Assembly (NCBI GenBank): GCA_024399135.1
Contig: JAKSHY010000013.1
Coordinates: forward strand, 23,868-87,867
Length of the DNA stretch: 64,000 bases
Reading direction: 5' to 3'
DNA from: Lachnospiraceae bacterium
GTDB taxonomy: Bacteria; Bacillota; Clostridia; Lachnospirales; Lachnospiraceae
Under the pieces are notes generated by a model. It searched no databases. It had not been told where the DNA came from and saw nothing but the letters and a program-made list of their open reading frames with translations. Position numbers and translations under genes: made by a program. This document shows positions 1-9,852 of this stretch, one piece after another. Numbering within the stretch: position 1 is the stretch's first letter; every line of letters starts with the position of its first letter.

Positions 1-3000
1 TTCTTCATTGATTTTTCCTCATCAAGATAAATAACTACATTATCACGACCATCAGAGGTTTTAAGAAGTGCGAAAATTTCGTCCTTTTTGGCCTCATATT
101 CACCAAGATTCTTAAGTCTTATCCACAATTTAGATGGCACCTCGTCGAATGCTGTTATAGACTCAGCGATAAGCTTGGCACCCTTCTCCTCTTCAACATT
201 GACCCTTCCTCTTATGAAGACCTTGTTATCTTCTGTAAGCTTGGAAGAATTCTTTTCATAATCCTTAGGGAAAACGATTACCTCCAAAGAACCGACTAAA
301 TCCTCCAGCTGCAGGAACGCCATAACCTTGTCATTCTTGGTGTACTTAATCTTTTTGTCCATAATAAGGCCACCAACAATTGCTGTTGAATTATCCTTAA
401 CAACGCACATATTGGTTTCATCATCCAGTACGAAGTCTGAGGTCTTATTAGTAATTGTCTTCTCCCACAAGGTAGCATATTCTTCCAGTGGATGACCGCT
501 TAAATATATACCAAGAACATCCTTTTCGAACGAAAGAAGTACGTCCTTTGGATACTCACCAACGTCTGGAAGCTGCACATCAAATGAGGCCTTATCCTCA
601 TCCGCCACTAAATCAAACAGTGACATCTGTCCTGCCATATTGTTCTTCTTGTCGTGGCTTATATTATCCATTACCTGCATATAGGTACAAATAAACTGTT
701 TCCTGGTTCCATTAAGTGAATCGAAAGCACCTGCTTTAATGAAATTCTCAACCGCCTTTTTATTGACATCTCTGTCAGAAACTCTGGTTATGAAATCATT
801 AAGATTAGTATAAGGTCCTCTTTCCTTTCTTTCTTCAACGATGGCATCTATAACCGGACCGCCTACACTCTTAATGGCAGAAAGTGCGAAACGTATGGCA
901 CCATTATCTACAGAGAAATTCCTCTCACCTTTATTAATATCAGGTGGAAGAATTTTAATTCCCATATTTTTGCAAACCATAATATAGTTGGCAACCTTGG
1001 AAGAATTATCTATCACGGATGTCATCAAAGCTGCCATGAATTCTACTGGATAATAGCACTTAAGGTATGCAGTCTGATAAGCAACAACGGCATAGCATGC
1101 TGCATGCGCTTTGTTGAACGCATACTTGGCGAAATCCATCATTTCTTCATATACCTTCGAAGCCGCAGCCTCAGATACTCCGTTGGCTACACATCCGGGA
1201 ACATTTTCGCTTTCATTTCCATGAATGAAATTCTCCCTTTCCTTGATCATAACCTCCTGGTTCTTCTTCGACATGGCTTTTCGAACAAGATCGCTTCGGC
1301 CCATTGAATATCCACCAAGAGAACGAACTATCTGCATAACCTGTTCCTGGTATACGATACAGCCATATGTATCCTTAAGGATTGGTTCAAGCTCTGGTGT
1401 TGTGTAGGTAACTGTATCTTTGTTCTTCTTTCCGTCTATATATTTCGGAATGAAGTCCATAGGACCTGGTCTGTATAATGCGATACCCGCAGTAACATCC
1501 TCCAGGTTACCAGGCTTTAATTCCTTCATGAAGGAGCGCATTCCCGCAGATTCAAGCTGGAATATTCCATCACACTTTCCTGAAGCAATTAAGCTAAATA
1601 CCTTAGGATCATCATAGGTAATCTTATCTAAATCTATTTCAATTCCTGTTGTTTCATATACATTATCAATAGTGTCACGAAGGACATCCAGTGTTGTAAG
1701 TCCTAAAAAGTCCATCTTAAGAAGGCCGAGACTTTCAACAGTATTCTTTTCGAACTGGGTTGTTATATATCCTTCTGAAGAGCGCTGAAGAGGGACAAGC
1801 TCCTCCGCCGGCTGTGAACAGATAACGACACCTGCAGCATGCACCGTAGTATTTCTTGGTATACCCTCAAGACGCATGGCCATGTCAATAAGCTCCTTAA
1901 CCTGTGGATCTGTATCATAGGCATTTTTGAGCTCAACACTCTTTTTCAGAGCATCCTTCAGTGTGATATTTATTTCCTGCGGAACCATCTTCGATATTGA
2001 ATCAGCGAAGGCATATGGAAGGTCCATTACTCGTCCAACGTCCCTTATAACACCCTTCGCTCCCATAGTACCGAAGGCTACAATTTTAACAACCTTATCC
2101 TCTCCATATTTCTGGCTGACATAATCAATAACCTCCTGTCTTCTGCAGTCGAAGTCAATATCTATATCAGGCATGGATACACGCTCAGGATTAAGGAATC
2201 GCTCGAAAATTAAATCATTACTAACCGGATCAACGTTGGTTATGTGAAGAGAATACGAAACTATGGATCCGGCAGCCGAGCCTCTTCCGGCGCCTACCCA
2301 GATTCCATTCTCTCTTGCGAAATTAACGAAATCCCATACTATCAAAAAGTAATCAACATATCCCATGTTCTTGATTACATTAAGCTCATAATTCAATTTT
2401 TCTATAATTGTCTGATCTGAAGATGGAACTTGGGCATTGATATCTTCATAGCGCTCGTTAAGTCCATCAAGACAAAGCTTATTTAAATAAGTCCACGAAT
2501 CATAGCCCTCTGGAACCTCAAAATGAGGCAGCTTCGTAACGCCGAACTCGATTTCGACATTACATCTTTTAGCAATTTTCTCAGTATTTTCAAGTGCCTC
2601 TGTCGCATAGGGGAAGAGCATTCTCATCTCATCCTCTGACTTAACATAGAACTGTCCGCCCTCATACCTTAATCTGTTCTCATCCGAAAGCTTCTTTCCG
2701 GTCTGAAGGCATAGAAGAATGTCGTGTGGTTTAACATCATCAGCGTATGTGTAATGAATATCGTTAGTACATACCAGTGGAATATTAAGCTCCTTAGACA
2801 TCTGAACCAGTGCCATGTTTACTGTCTGCTGCTCTGGATAACCGTGGTCCTGCAATTCTAAGAAATAATTATTTTCGCCAAATATATCTTTGTACTCAAG
2901 GGCAACCTTCTTCGCTTCACTAATAAGACCCTTGGTTATATACCTTGGAACTTCACCTGCAAGACATGCAGAAAGGGCAATAATACCCTCGTGGAATTCT

Positions 3001-3377
3001 CTTAATATATCTTTGTCCACACGGGGCTTGTAGTAGTAGCCTTCCGTGAAGCCTCTTGAAACGATTTTAATAAGGTTGGCATAGCCTGTTTCATTTTCAG
3101 CAAGAAGGACAAGGTGGTTATATCTTTCCTCACCGCCTGACATTTCCTTGTCGAATCGCGAGTTAGGAGCAACATATATTTCACAGCCAAGTACAGGATG
3201 TATTCCCTCTTTCTTACATTCCTTGTAGAACTCAATAACGCCATACATGACACCATGGTCAGTTATGGCAGCCGAGGTCATACCAAGTTCCTTGACTCTT
3301 TTGACATATTCTTTAATTTTGTTCGAGCCGTCCAGAAGAGAATACTCTGTATGAACGTGCAGATGAGCAAATGACAT
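1..3377 (-). CDS. dnaE: DNA polymerase III subunit alpha (partial, 3' end outside window)
   Basis: Replicative DNA polymerase of the DnaE type, cytoplasmic. The open frame runs 1125 codons from the ATG at 3377 to the window edge without a stop. The N-terminus (MSFAHLHVHTEYSLLDG) is the PHP domain, the catalytic PDIDIDF motif falls at residues 403-409 as in other DnaE proteins, and an OB-fold (around VIVFPKD and FIRGRVNV) occupies the last visible part, so only a few dozen C-terminal residues should be missing. A GGAAAG ribosome binding site precedes the start. It lies directly downstream of metK, behind a terminator that ends about 20 nt before the start codon, so it probably depends on its own promoter or on read-through. 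Confidence 0.96.
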   Translation of the reverse strand, partial: MSFAHLHVHTEYSLLDGSNKIKEYVKRVKELGMTSAAITDHGVMYGVIEFYKECKKEGIHPVLGCEIYVAPNSRFDKEMSGGEERYNHLVLLAENETGYANLIKIVSRGFTEGYYYKPRVDKDILREFHEGIIALSACLAGEVPRYITKGLISEAKKVALEYKDIFGENNYFLELQDHGYPEQQTVNMALVQMSKELNIPLVCTNDIHYTYADDVKPHDILLCLQTGKKLSDENRLRYEGGQFYVKSEDEMRMLFPYATEALENTEKIAKRCNVEIEFGVTKLPHFEVPEGYDSWTYLNKLCLDGLNERYEDINAQVPSSDQTIIEKLNYELNVIKNMGYVDYFLIVWDFVNFARENGIWVGAGRGSAAGSIVSYSLHITNVDPVSNDLIFERFLNPERVSMPDIDIDFDCRRQEVIDYVSQKYGEDKVVKIVAFGTMGAKGVIRDVGRVMDLPYAFADSISKMVPQEINITLKDALKKSVELKNAYDTDPQVKELIDMAMRLEGIPRNTTVHAAGVVICSQPAEELVPLQRSSEGYITTQFEKNTVESLGLLKMDFLGLTTLDVLRDTIDNVYETTGIEIDLDKITYDDPKVFSLIASGKCDGIFQLESAGMRSFMKELKPGNLEDVTAGIALYRPGPMDFIPKYIDGKKNKDTVTYTTPELEPILKDTYGCIVYQEQVMQIVRSLGGYSMGRSDLVRKAMSKKNQEVMIKERENFIHGNESENVPGCVANGVSEAAASKVYEEMMDFAKYAFNKAHAACYAVVAYQTAYLKCYYPVEFMAALMTSVIDNSSKVANYIMVCKNMGIKILPPDINKGERNFSVDNGAIRFALSAIKSVGGPVIDAIVEERKERGPYTNLNDFITRVSDRDVNKKAVENFIKAGAFDSLNGTRKQFICTYMQVMDNISHDKKNNMAGQMSLFDLVADEDKASFDVQLPDVGEYPKDVLLSFEKDVLGIYLSGHPLEEYATLWEKTITNKTSDFVLDDETNMCVVKDNSTAIVGGLIMDKKIKYTKNDKVMAFLQLEDLVGSLEVIVFPKDYEKNSSKLTEDNKVFIRGRVNVEEEKGAKLIAESITAFDEVPSKLWIRLKNLGEYEAKKDEIFALLKTSDGRDNVVIYLDEEKSMK

Positions 3378-3397
3378 ATTCTTTCCTATAATCTCTA

Positions 3398-3432
3398 AAA
3401 TAAAAAATGGCGACGTCTTGCGACATCGCCAT
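3398..3432 (-). terminator. Rho-independent terminator after metK
   Basis: On the minus strand a hairpin with ATGGCGA/TCGCCAT arms (3407-3432) is followed directly by TTTTTTATTTT. It sits between the metK stop and the dnaE ribosome binding site. Confidence 0.85.
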
Positions 3433-3477
3433 AATTATATCAAATTATAGATTCTTTATCCACGACTAAGAATAATC

Positions 3478-4659
3478 TTAAAGATACTTCTTTAATGTCT
3501 CAGCCTTGTCTGTCTTCTCCCATGGAAGATCAAGATCGTTACGTCCGAAATGTCCGTAAGCTGCTGTCTGCTTGTAGATAGGTCTTCTTAAGTCAAGCAT
3601 CTTGATAATTCCTGCTGGACGAAGATCGAAGTTCTCACGAACGATTTCTGTAATCTTAAGCTCATCAAGCTTACCTGTTCCGAATGTATCTACACGAACT
3701 GATGTAGGCTGTGCTACACCAATAGCATATGAAAGCTGAATTTCACACTTGTCAGCAAGGCCAGCTGCTACGATATTCTTAGCAACATATCTTGCTGCAT
3801 AAGCTGCTGAACGGTCAACCTTAGTGCAGTCCTTACCTGAGAAAGCACCGCCGCCGTGACGAGCCATTCCACCATAAGTATCAACGATAATCTTACGTCC
3901 TGTAAGACCAGCATCACCGTGAGGTCCACCAATTACGAAACGTCCTGTTGGATTGATGAAGAACTTAGTATCAGCATCAACAAGCTCTGCAGGAAGAACT
4001 GGATCGAATACATACTTTTTGATATCTGCATGGATCTGTTCCTGTGTTACATTCTCATCATGCTGTGTTGAACATACAACAGCCTCAAGTCTGATAGGCT
4101 TGTCATTCTCATCATATTCAACTGAAACCTGAGTCTTACCATCTGGACGAAGATACTTAAGAGTACCATCCTTACGAACCTTTGTAAGCTGAAGTGCCAA
4201 CTTATGAGCAAGGTCGATTGAGTATGGCATATAGCTGTCTGTTTCGTTAGTTGCATAACCAAACATCATACCCTGGTCACCAGCACCTGTATCAAGGTCA
4301 TCCTTTAATGAACCTTCCTTAGCTTCTAAAGCCTTGTCAACACCCATAGCGATATCTGCTGACTGCTTATCTAATGCTACGAATACTGCACATGAATTTC
4401 CATCAAGTCCCTTAGCACCCTCATCATAACCGATTTCAAGAACTGTCTTACGAACGATAGCTGGGATATCAAGCTGTGCATTAGTTGTAATTTCACCTGT
4501 TACGAGTACGAAACCCGTACAAGAAGCTGTTTCACAGGCAACACGGCTCATTGGATCCTGTTCGAAGCATGCATCAAGAATGGCATCTGATACCATATCG
4601 CAGACTTTGTCAGGATGTCCTTCTGTTACTGACTCAGAAGTAAATAATCTCTTCTCCAT
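3478..4659 (-). CDS. metK: S-adenosylmethionine synthetase
   Basis: Makes S-adenosylmethionine from methionine and ATP; cytoplasmic, normally a tetramer. The 393-residue length is normal. Family motifs are visible: GHPDKVCD near residue 15, [12 protein letters not shown] near 125, and the phosphate-binding [16 protein letters not shown] near 270. The start follows an AAGGAG site. The 5' leader contains a SAM-I riboswitch with a terminator, so the product SAM should switch the gene off by premature termination. This is the classic feedback arrangement of Firmicutes. Nothing unusual is seen in the protein. Confidence 0.98.
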   Translation of the reverse strand: MEKRLFTSESVTEGHPDKVCDMVSDAILDACFEQDPMSRVACETASCTGFVLVTGEITTNAQLDIPAIVRKTVLEIGYDEGAKGLDGNSCAVFVALDKQSADIAMGVDKALEAKEGSLKDDLDTGAGDQGMMFGYATNETDSYMPYSIDLAHKLALQLTKVRKDGTLKYLRPDGKTQVSVEYDENDKPIRLEAVVCSTQHDENVTQEQIHADIKKYVFDPVLPAELVDADTKFFINPTGRFVIGGPHGDAGLTGRKIIVDTYGGMARHGGGAFSGKDCTKVDRSAAYAARYVAKNIVAAGLADKCEIQLSYAIGVAQPTSVRVDTFGTGKLDELKITEIVRENFDLRPAGIIKMLDLRRPIYKQTAAYGHFGRNDLDLPWEKTDKAETLKKYL

Positions 4660-4721
4660 TTTACTACTCTCCTTCTCTTTGGGCCTTCAAGCCCTCAAAA
4701 TACAAGCTGCTTTTGCAGCAA

Positions 4722-4750
4722 TAAAAAATCCGCTCATCAAATAAGCGGAC
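4722..4750 (-). terminator. Terminator arm of the metK SAM riboswitch
   Basis: Minus-strand hairpin TCCGCTTATTTGATGAGCGGA followed by TTTTTTATT. Its 5' arm, TCCGCTTATT (4740-4749), can instead pair with AATAAGAGGA (4777-4786), the 3' strand of riboswitch helix P1. That gives the mutually exclusive antiterminator expected for a transcriptional S-box. Confidence 0.88.
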
Positions 4751-4778
4751 GACAACATCGATAATCGATATTCAAATC

Positions 4779-4882
4779 CTCTTATTGTTCGAAATAAAAA
4801 TCTCGCTCAGGTTGGCACCTTCCATTAGGGGTTGCCGTGGCTTCTTAGGTCCTATGTACCTCCACCACTCTGAATAAGAGAG
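4779..4882 (-). promoter_or_regulatory. SAM-I (S-box) riboswitch aptamer
   Basis: The minus strand carries the S-box core: closing helix P1 CTCTTATT/AATAAGAG, then AGAGTGGTGGAGG, GAAGCCACGGCAACC and GGTGCCAACCTGAGCGAGA in the conserved order. It lies upstream of metK with a terminator between them. SAM binding stabilises P1 and so allows the terminator to form (known for the family). A second hairpin (ATCGATTATCGAT) lies between aptamer and terminator. Confidence 0.96.
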
Positions 4883-4887
4883 AACAT

Positions 4888-4915
4888 ATATTAGGTTTTC
4901 AATATTCATTATCAA
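4888..4915 (-). promoter_or_regulatory. metK promoter
   Basis: TTGATA (4910-4915), 16-nt spacer, TAATAT (4888-4893) on the minus strand. The predicted start point lies immediately before riboswitch helix P1, as expected for an S-box leader. Confidence 0.6.
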
Positions 4916-4967
4916 TAATTAAATTACTACTATATATTGTGGTTGTCAATCAAAATATCCATTTTCG

Positions 4968-4996
4968 TTGACTAAATCAATCAATTTTGCTATCAT
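4968..4996 (+). promoter_or_regulatory. Promoter of the HD-GYP gene
   Basis: TTGACT (4968-4973), 17-nt spacer, TATCAT (4991-4996). The inferred start point is near 5003, exactly at the base of the leader hairpin 5003-5034. Confidence 0.75.
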
Positions 4997-5002
4997 AGAA
5001 TA

Positions 5003-5034
5003 GCCTAAATAGAGGGGCCGTATTGGGTTTAGGC
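5003..5034 (+). other. 5'-leader hairpin of the HD-GYP mRNA
   Basis: GCCTAAA (5003-5009) pairs perfectly with TTTAGGC (5028-5034) across an 18-nt loop that contains GGGG and CC/GG pairing possibilities. The stem begins at the predicted transcription start. It does not match the c-di-GMP riboswitch core that I know. Confidence 0.4.
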
Positions 5035-5074
5035 GATTACAGAATATTTTTAAAATTGGGGTTAATAAAATTAT

Positions 5075-6151
5075 ATGAAACGTATTGGTACTTCTGATTT
5101 AGTTCCAGGCATGGTTACTGCCGAGGACGTCTATAACTATAATAATCAGTTAATTATTCCAAAAGGACTCGTTCTTGACGATAAGACTATTGCCAAGCTT
5201 GATTATTATTCTATACTCAGTATCCGTATAGAGGATAAAAAGGTTGAAGTTAATAATGACGCTCAGGTTTATGCCAAGTCTTATTCTGAGAAGATTAAGG
5301 AAAGTCCTGAATTCGTCAGATTCAAGGCTGAATTCGATGAGGATGTAGATAATTTCAAGGCTGTAATTAACGATGTCGTATTAAAGGGGTCTCCTTTAGA
5401 TGTAGACCAGCTTATGAATCACACATTAAATATTCTCGATATTGGAGCAACAACTCCTAATCTTTTAGACATGCTTCACTGCATGAGAGAATATGATGAT
5501 GCTACATACACTCACTGTATGAACGTTGCTCTTATCTGTAACGTAATGGCAAGATGGCTTAAGATGGACGAAGAAAGTATTAAGACAGCTACTACTGCAG
5601 GATTACTTCACGACATTGGTAAGACTCAGATTCCTGATTCCATCATTAAGAAGCCTGCGAAGCTTACACCTGAAGAATATACTATTATTAAGAGACATCC
5701 TCAGGCTGGATATGAGCTGTTAAAGAAATCATCACTTGATCCTGAAATATTAAACGCTGTACTAATGCATCATGAGAGATTCGACGGAACAGGCTATCCT
5801 TTAGGATTAAAAGGAAACCAGCTTCCTACATTCGCTCGTATGGTATCAATTGCTGACGTATATGATGCAATGACTTCTGCGAGAGTTTACCGTGGACCTC
5901 TTTGTCCATTTAAAACTATCGAAGTATTCGAAGATGAAGGTCTTCAAAAGTATGATCCTCACTTCATAATGTCATTCCTCGAAAACGTTGTTAACACATA
6001 TCTTCTCAACAGTGTTCAGTTATCAAACGGGGACAAGGGTACTATCGTTTATATCAATAAGGATAAGCTGTCTTCTCCAACTATCAGAACCGAGAATGAC
6101 TTCATTGATTTAAGCAAGCATTCCGAAATCAAAATCGAAGCTATTATATAA
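5075..6151 (+). CDS. HD-GYP domain protein, probable cyclic-di-nucleotide phosphodiesterase
   Basis: 358 residues. The N-terminal third (DLVPGMVTAEDVYN...) resembles the small domain often found before HD-GYP in Firmicutes. The HD-GYP domain follows, with HDIGK (H179-D180) and HHERFDGTGYP near residue 230, which carries the GYP signature. Such proteins hydrolyse cyclic di-GMP to GMP or pGpG, so a role in second-messenger control of motility or surface behaviour is inferred. There is no membrane or receiver domain, so its input signal is unclear. The Shine-Dalgarno is weak (GGGG, 13 nt before ATG). It is monocistronic, with its own promoter, and convergent with murA. Confidence 0.88.
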   Translation: MKRIGTSDLVPGMVTAEDVYNYNNQLIIPKGLVLDDKTIAKLDYYSILSIRIEDKKVEVNNDAQVYAKSYSEKIKESPEFVRFKAEFDEDVDNFKAVINDVVLKGSPLDVDQLMNHTLNILDIGATTPNLLDMLHCMREYDDATYTHCMNVALICNVMARWLKMDEESIKTATTAGLLHDIGKTQIPDSIIKKPAKLTPEEYTIIKRHPQAGYELLKKSSLDPEILNAVLMHHERFDGTGYPLGLKGNQLPTFARMVSIADVYDAMTSARVYRGPLCPFKTIEVFEDEGLQKYDPHFIMSFLENVVNTYLLNSVQLSNGDKGTIVYINKDKLSSPTIRTENDFIDLSKHSEIKIEAII

Positions 6152-6193
6152 TTTATATAAAAAATCATATGTGTATCACAAAGCACACATAAT

Positions 6194-6229
6194 AAAAAAG
6201 ATTGCCACTTTTGTGACAATCTTTTTTAT
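6194..6229. terminator. Bidirectional terminator between HD-GYP gene and murA
   Basis: AAAAAAGATTGcCAC/GTGaCAATCTTTTTT hairpin with A-tract and T-tract on opposite sides, placed between two convergent stop codons. Confidence 0.85.
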
Positions 6230-7522
6230 TTATCCAATCTTAAGTTTAAATTTCTGTATATCTTTGTCAGAATCAACGATATCTATCATTCCGCCCAAAG
6301 ACTGAAGCTTTAAGTGAAAATCTTCATATCCTCGCTGAATGTATTTAATATCTTCAACCGTTGTGAATCCGTCTGCTGCCAGAGCTGCTATAACAAGTGC
6401 GGCACCTGCTCTTAAATCCGGAGCAACTATGCTGGCACCTGTATATTTGCCGACTCCATCAATAATGGCCGTATTTCCTTCAACCTTGATGCTGGCACCC
6501 ATTCTTGCAAGCTCATCTACATATTTGAATCTGTTCTCAAAAATACTCTCTGTTACTATACTTGTTCCCTTAGATAATCCTAAAGTAACAGCAATCTGTG
6601 GCTGCATATCTGTTGGGAAACCTGGATATGGAAGAGTCTTAACATGTGTATGCGAGAGCTGCTTGGTTGCAACTACTCTTACTGCATCATCTGACTCATC
6701 TATTTCGCAGCCGATTTCCTGTAATTTAGCACTAATAGCTTCAAGATGCTTAGGAATAACATTCTTAACGGTAATATCACCTCTGGTGATTGCAGCTGCG
6801 AACATGAATGTTCCTGCTTCAATCTGATCAGGAATGATGGTGTATTCGCTTCCATGAAGTCTTGGTACACCTTTTATTCTGATAACATCTGTACCTGCAC
6901 CCTTAATGTTGGCTCCCATAGTATTAAGGAAGTTAGCCACATCAACTACATGAGGCTCTTTAGCAGCGTTCTCAATAGTTGTCTGACCCTCTGCCATAGC
7001 AGCAGCCATCATTACATTAATCGTAGCGCCTACAGAAACAACGTCCATATAAATATGTGCGCCATGAAGTCTTTCAGCTTCTACAACTATAACACCACCG
7101 CCGATTGTTACATCTGCGCCCAGTGCCTTAAAACCTTTGATATGCTGGTCAATTGGTCTTGAACCAATGTTACAGCCACCCGGAAGACTTACTCTTGCAT
7201 TCTTGTACTTACCAAGTAATGCACCCAGGAAATAGTAAGAAGCACGAATCTTCTTAATATAATCCTCATCAATGGTCTGATCTACTATATTTTTTCCGGA
7301 AATGCGATAAGTGTGTCTGTCAATACTTTCAACAGAACCGCCAATGCTGGTTATTGCCTGAAGCATAACATTGGTATCTCGCACATCTGGGAGATTTTCA
7401 ATTACACAGACATCATCTGTCATGACTGTGGCAGCTAAGATTCCAAGTGCAGCATTCTTCGCTCCACCTATCTCAACTTCACCAACTAAAGGATTGCCTC
7501 CTTTAATTGCATATTGCTCCAT
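6230..7522 (-). CDS. murA: UDP-N-acetylglucosamine 1-carboxyvinyltransferase
   Basis: Transfers enolpyruvate from PEP to UDP-GlcNAc, the first committed step of peptidoglycan synthesis; cytoplasmic. At 430 residues it has the normal length. K22-N23 (GGAKNAALGIL) and the catalytic-loop cysteine in PGGCNIGSRP (about residue 117) are both present, so fosfomycin-sensitive chemistry is expected. The start ATG follows AGAGG. A clear promoter lies at 7602-7630, so it is transcribed separately from the upstream peptidase gene. Firmicutes often carry two MurA paralogues; which one this is cannot be told here. Confidence 0.96.
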   Translation of the reverse strand: MEQYAIKGGNPLVGEVEIGGAKNAALGILAATVMTDDVCVIENLPDVRDTNVMLQAITSIGGSVESIDRHTYRISGKNIVDQTIDEDYIKKIRASYYFLGALLGKYKNARVSLPGGCNIGSRPIDQHIKGFKALGADVTIGGGVIVVEAERLHGAHIYMDVVSVGATINVMMAAAMAEGQTTIENAAKEPHVVDVANFLNTMGANIKGAGTDVIRIKGVPRLHGSEYTIIPDQIEAGTFMFAAAITRGDITVKNVIPKHLEAISAKLQEIGCEIDESDDAVRVVATKQLSHTHVKTLPYPGFPTDMQPQIAVTLGLSKGTSIVTESIFENRFKYVDELARMGASIKVEGNTAIIDGVGKYTGASIVAPDLRAGAALVIAALAADGFTTVEDIKYIQRGYEDFHLKLQSLGGMIDIVDSDKDIQKFKLKIG

Positions 7523-7601
7523 AATATCCTCTTCTATCTATATATAGTGCGGAGAGATAATCTCACCACAAGATGTATACATACCTTTACATACTGCAAT
7601 T

Positions 7602-7630
7602 ATTTTATACAGAAACTGTATCTTTGTAAA
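7602..7630 (-). promoter_or_regulatory. murA promoter
   Basis: TTTACA (7625-7630), 17-nt spacer, TAAAAT (7602-7607) on the minus strand. The -35 box overlaps an ACAAAGATA motif (7619-7627) that recurs in this window. Confidence 0.7.
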
Positions 7631-7700
7631 GAGAAACGTACGTTCCAGTAACATAACGTAGTTTACATTCTGACGTTATTAACGACTCATTTCTTCCACA

Positions 7701-9278
7701 TTAAATGTACTTAAGTGGATTAACATGAGTTCCACCAATCAGGATTTCAAAGTGCAGATGTGGTCCCGTACTTACACCAGTATTACCACTAAGCGCAATC
7801 TTCTGACCCTGTGATACACTCTGTCCAACCGATACGAGTATACGTGACAAATGTCCGTATCTAGTCTGACGGCCATCAGGATGATTAATGTATACAACAT
7901 TACCATATCCACTACCCCATCCGGCTTTGGCAACTGTACCACCGCAGGAAGCATATACAGGAGTTCCCTGAGGAACTGCCCAGTCAATACCCTTATGATA
8001 TGTACTGGCTCCCTTTGTAGGACGCTTTCTAGGTCCGAAGTTGGATGTCATATGGCCACCGTAGATTGGCTTGATATATGTAGGTGGTATCTTAGTACCT
8101 TTCTCAATTATCTTGGCTACAGGCTGATATGTAATCTCCTGTTTGATAATCTCAGTAGCACCCTTGTCATTATTCTTAAACTCTACAACGGCAACAACCT
8201 TTCTATGACCATCTGATGGCTGCTGGTGAACCACTACATCAGTAGTAAACCAGGCATCATTTAATATGTATTCAGGATCTGCCTGGAAGTTTTCTTCATA
8301 GTACATCTCCTCAACTCTCATTACTGAAAGCTTAGGCTTAGGAACTGTTATTATGAGTTCATCATTTGGATGAATCGTAGAGTTCTGATCCTCCAGACTG
8401 TCATTCATCGCGATGATATCATCCATAGGTATATTAACCTTAAGGGCAATTCCAGATAATGTATCTCCGGAAACTACCTTATATATTTCGTTCTTGGCTT
8501 CTTCCTGGGTGACTTCCTCTATCGCCACATTAACATCGGTAATTTTATCAGCCGGAAGATACACCTCAGCAACCTCAATCTTGTCACCGAAGCCCATTGA
8601 AATAATACCAAGCTCATAATCCTCGAAGTCTAATTCTTTGTTAGGCTTAACCTGTGAGAATAAATCATACATTTCCTGATCTATTCCTGCATAGAACTTA
8701 TCAGACTCCTCTGCTTCCAAAGAGGCCTTAGCTTCTTCATTAGTATTAATCAGAGGAGAAAGTACCGGAAGCTCTCTTGTCGTATCAGCATCCAGCGAAA
8801 CCTTAAAGCTCTTGCTTTCATCATACTTATCAATCGCTGCCTGAAGCATCTTAACTGCATCATCCTTATTCTTAAGAGCCACAATGTAACCATTAATTTT
8901 AACATCATAAGCCTTAACAAGATTAGAAGAGATGCTGTTCTTAATTACAGCTTCCATATTAGCCTGGACAGCCTTTTTTGAATCAATCTTCCCCCAGGTT
9001 GCCTCTTCGCCCTGATAGGTCATCAAAGCTTCAGCAAAGGTAAGCTCGTCACTTTGTTTATTAACAGAGCGTCTTGCCTCTAAAAGAGCCTGATTCGCGT
9101 CTTCTAAAGAAGCAAGCTTTCCTACCTCAATTCCATTCACCCACAGGGTAAACATATTATCCCCTGCTTCATCCTCAAAAGAAATTGAAGGCACGAAAAA
9201 AAGACTGATAATCATTGCCCAAAAGGCAATCTTCAGCCTCCTTACCCTTAATCTCTTGTGTCTAAATCTAAGTCGCAT
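7701..9278 (-). CDS. M23 metallopeptidase with G5 and LysM domains (cell-wall hydrolase)
   Basis: 525 residues. A basic N-terminus and one membrane segment (IAFWAMIISLFFVPSISF) anchor it. A long helical region is followed by a LysM domain (YKVVSGDTLSGIAL, near 270), a G5-like domain (VVAVVEFKNNDKG) and a C-terminal M23 peptidase with HKGID and HLHFE zinc-binding motifs. M23 enzymes cut peptide cross-bridges of peptidoglycan, and LysM and G5 bind the wall. It could act in division, growth or sporulation. The catalytic motifs look intact. It lies 13 nt downstream of a small membrane-anchored coiled-coil gene, so the two are probably co-transcribed. Confidence 0.93.
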   Translation of the reverse strand: MRLRFRHKRLRVRRLKIAFWAMIISLFFVPSISFEDEAGDNMFTLWVNGIEVGKLASLEDANQALLEARRSVNKQSDELTFAEALMTYQGEEATWGKIDSKKAVQANMEAVIKNSISSNLVKAYDVKINGYIVALKNKDDAVKMLQAAIDKYDESKSFKVSLDADTTRELPVLSPLINTNEEAKASLEAEESDKFYAGIDQEMYDLFSQVKPNKELDFEDYELGIISMGFGDKIEVAEVYLPADKITDVNVAIEEVTQEEAKNEIYKVVSGDTLSGIALKVNIPMDDIIAMNDSLEDQNSTIHPNDELIITVPKPKLSVMRVEEMYYEENFQADPEYILNDAWFTTDVVVHQQPSDGHRKVVAVVEFKNNDKGATEIIKQEITYQPVAKIIEKGTKIPPTYIKPIYGGHMTSNFGPRKRPTKGASTYHKGIDWAVPQGTPVYASCGGTVAKAGWGSGYGNVVYINHPDGRQTRYGHLSRILVSVGQSVSQGQKIALSGNTGVSTGPHLHFEILIGGTHVNPLKYI

Positions 9279-9291
9279 ATAAAAATATATC

Positions 9292-9852
9292 CTAAAGAAT
9301 TCCTAATATTCTAAGAACAATAAGAGCAACACTTGAAAGCGATGATATAAGTGTAATTATAAGAAGTGGAAGTAAAGCACCCTTCTTATGACATTCTGCT
9401 TTAATCTCATCTGTTTTTTTGTTAAGCTCCTCTGTAACTGCCATCTGAACATTACGATAAATCTTAACATGATCAGTGTGCATGTAGTCTTCTGTTTCTT
9501 TTCTCATGGCAACCAGTGCTTCCTTCAAAGCATTAACACTGGTTTCGATAGCATCTTTCGGATCTGCCATTTCTTTGATACTTTCAATCTTGGCAATACT
9601 TTCCTCAATAGCTCTGGATAATCCCTCTTTAGTAGTCTTGGCTAATTCCTGAACACTTTCTGCTGATTCAATGTTCTTCATATTAACTTCTCTAATATTA
9701 GAAAGAGCAAGATCTACCTTATTCATCTGCGCTTCAAAAAGCATAAGCTGTTCCTTCTGCGCATCAGCCTGTGCTGCCTCTGCTTCTGAATTGGCCTTAA
9801 TCATATCAGTAGCGTCGTATCTATGACTTATTCTTTCCATGAAATTATCCAT
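9292..9852 (-). CDS. Coiled-coil protein with C-terminal membrane anchor, function unknown
   Basis: About 186 residues. I do not recognise a family. The protein is almost wholly helical and charged, with a long coiled coil (roughly 15-150), then a hydrophobic segment (LLPLLIITLISSLSSVALIVLRILGIL) at the very C-terminus, so it is a tail-anchored type with the coiled coil in the cytoplasm. The start at 9852 is chosen because GGAGG sits just upstream; a longer frame begins at 9876 without a ribosome binding site. It directly precedes the M23 peptidase gene, which suggests an envelope role, but this is inference. Confidence 0.75.
   Translation of the reverse strand: MDNFMERISHRYDATDMIKANSEAEAAQADAQKEQLMLFEAQMNKVDLALSNIREVNMKNIESAESVQELAKTTKEGLSRAIEESIAKIESIKEMADPKDAIETSVNALKEALVAMRKETEDYMHTDHVKIYRNVQMAVTEELNKKTDEIKAECHKKGALLPLLIITLISSLSSVALIVLRILGIL

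Noticed and set aside
5003..5074. A c-di-GMP riboswitch before the HD-GYP gene
   Set aside because: The leader is only about 70 nt long and does not contain the GEMM core sequences.
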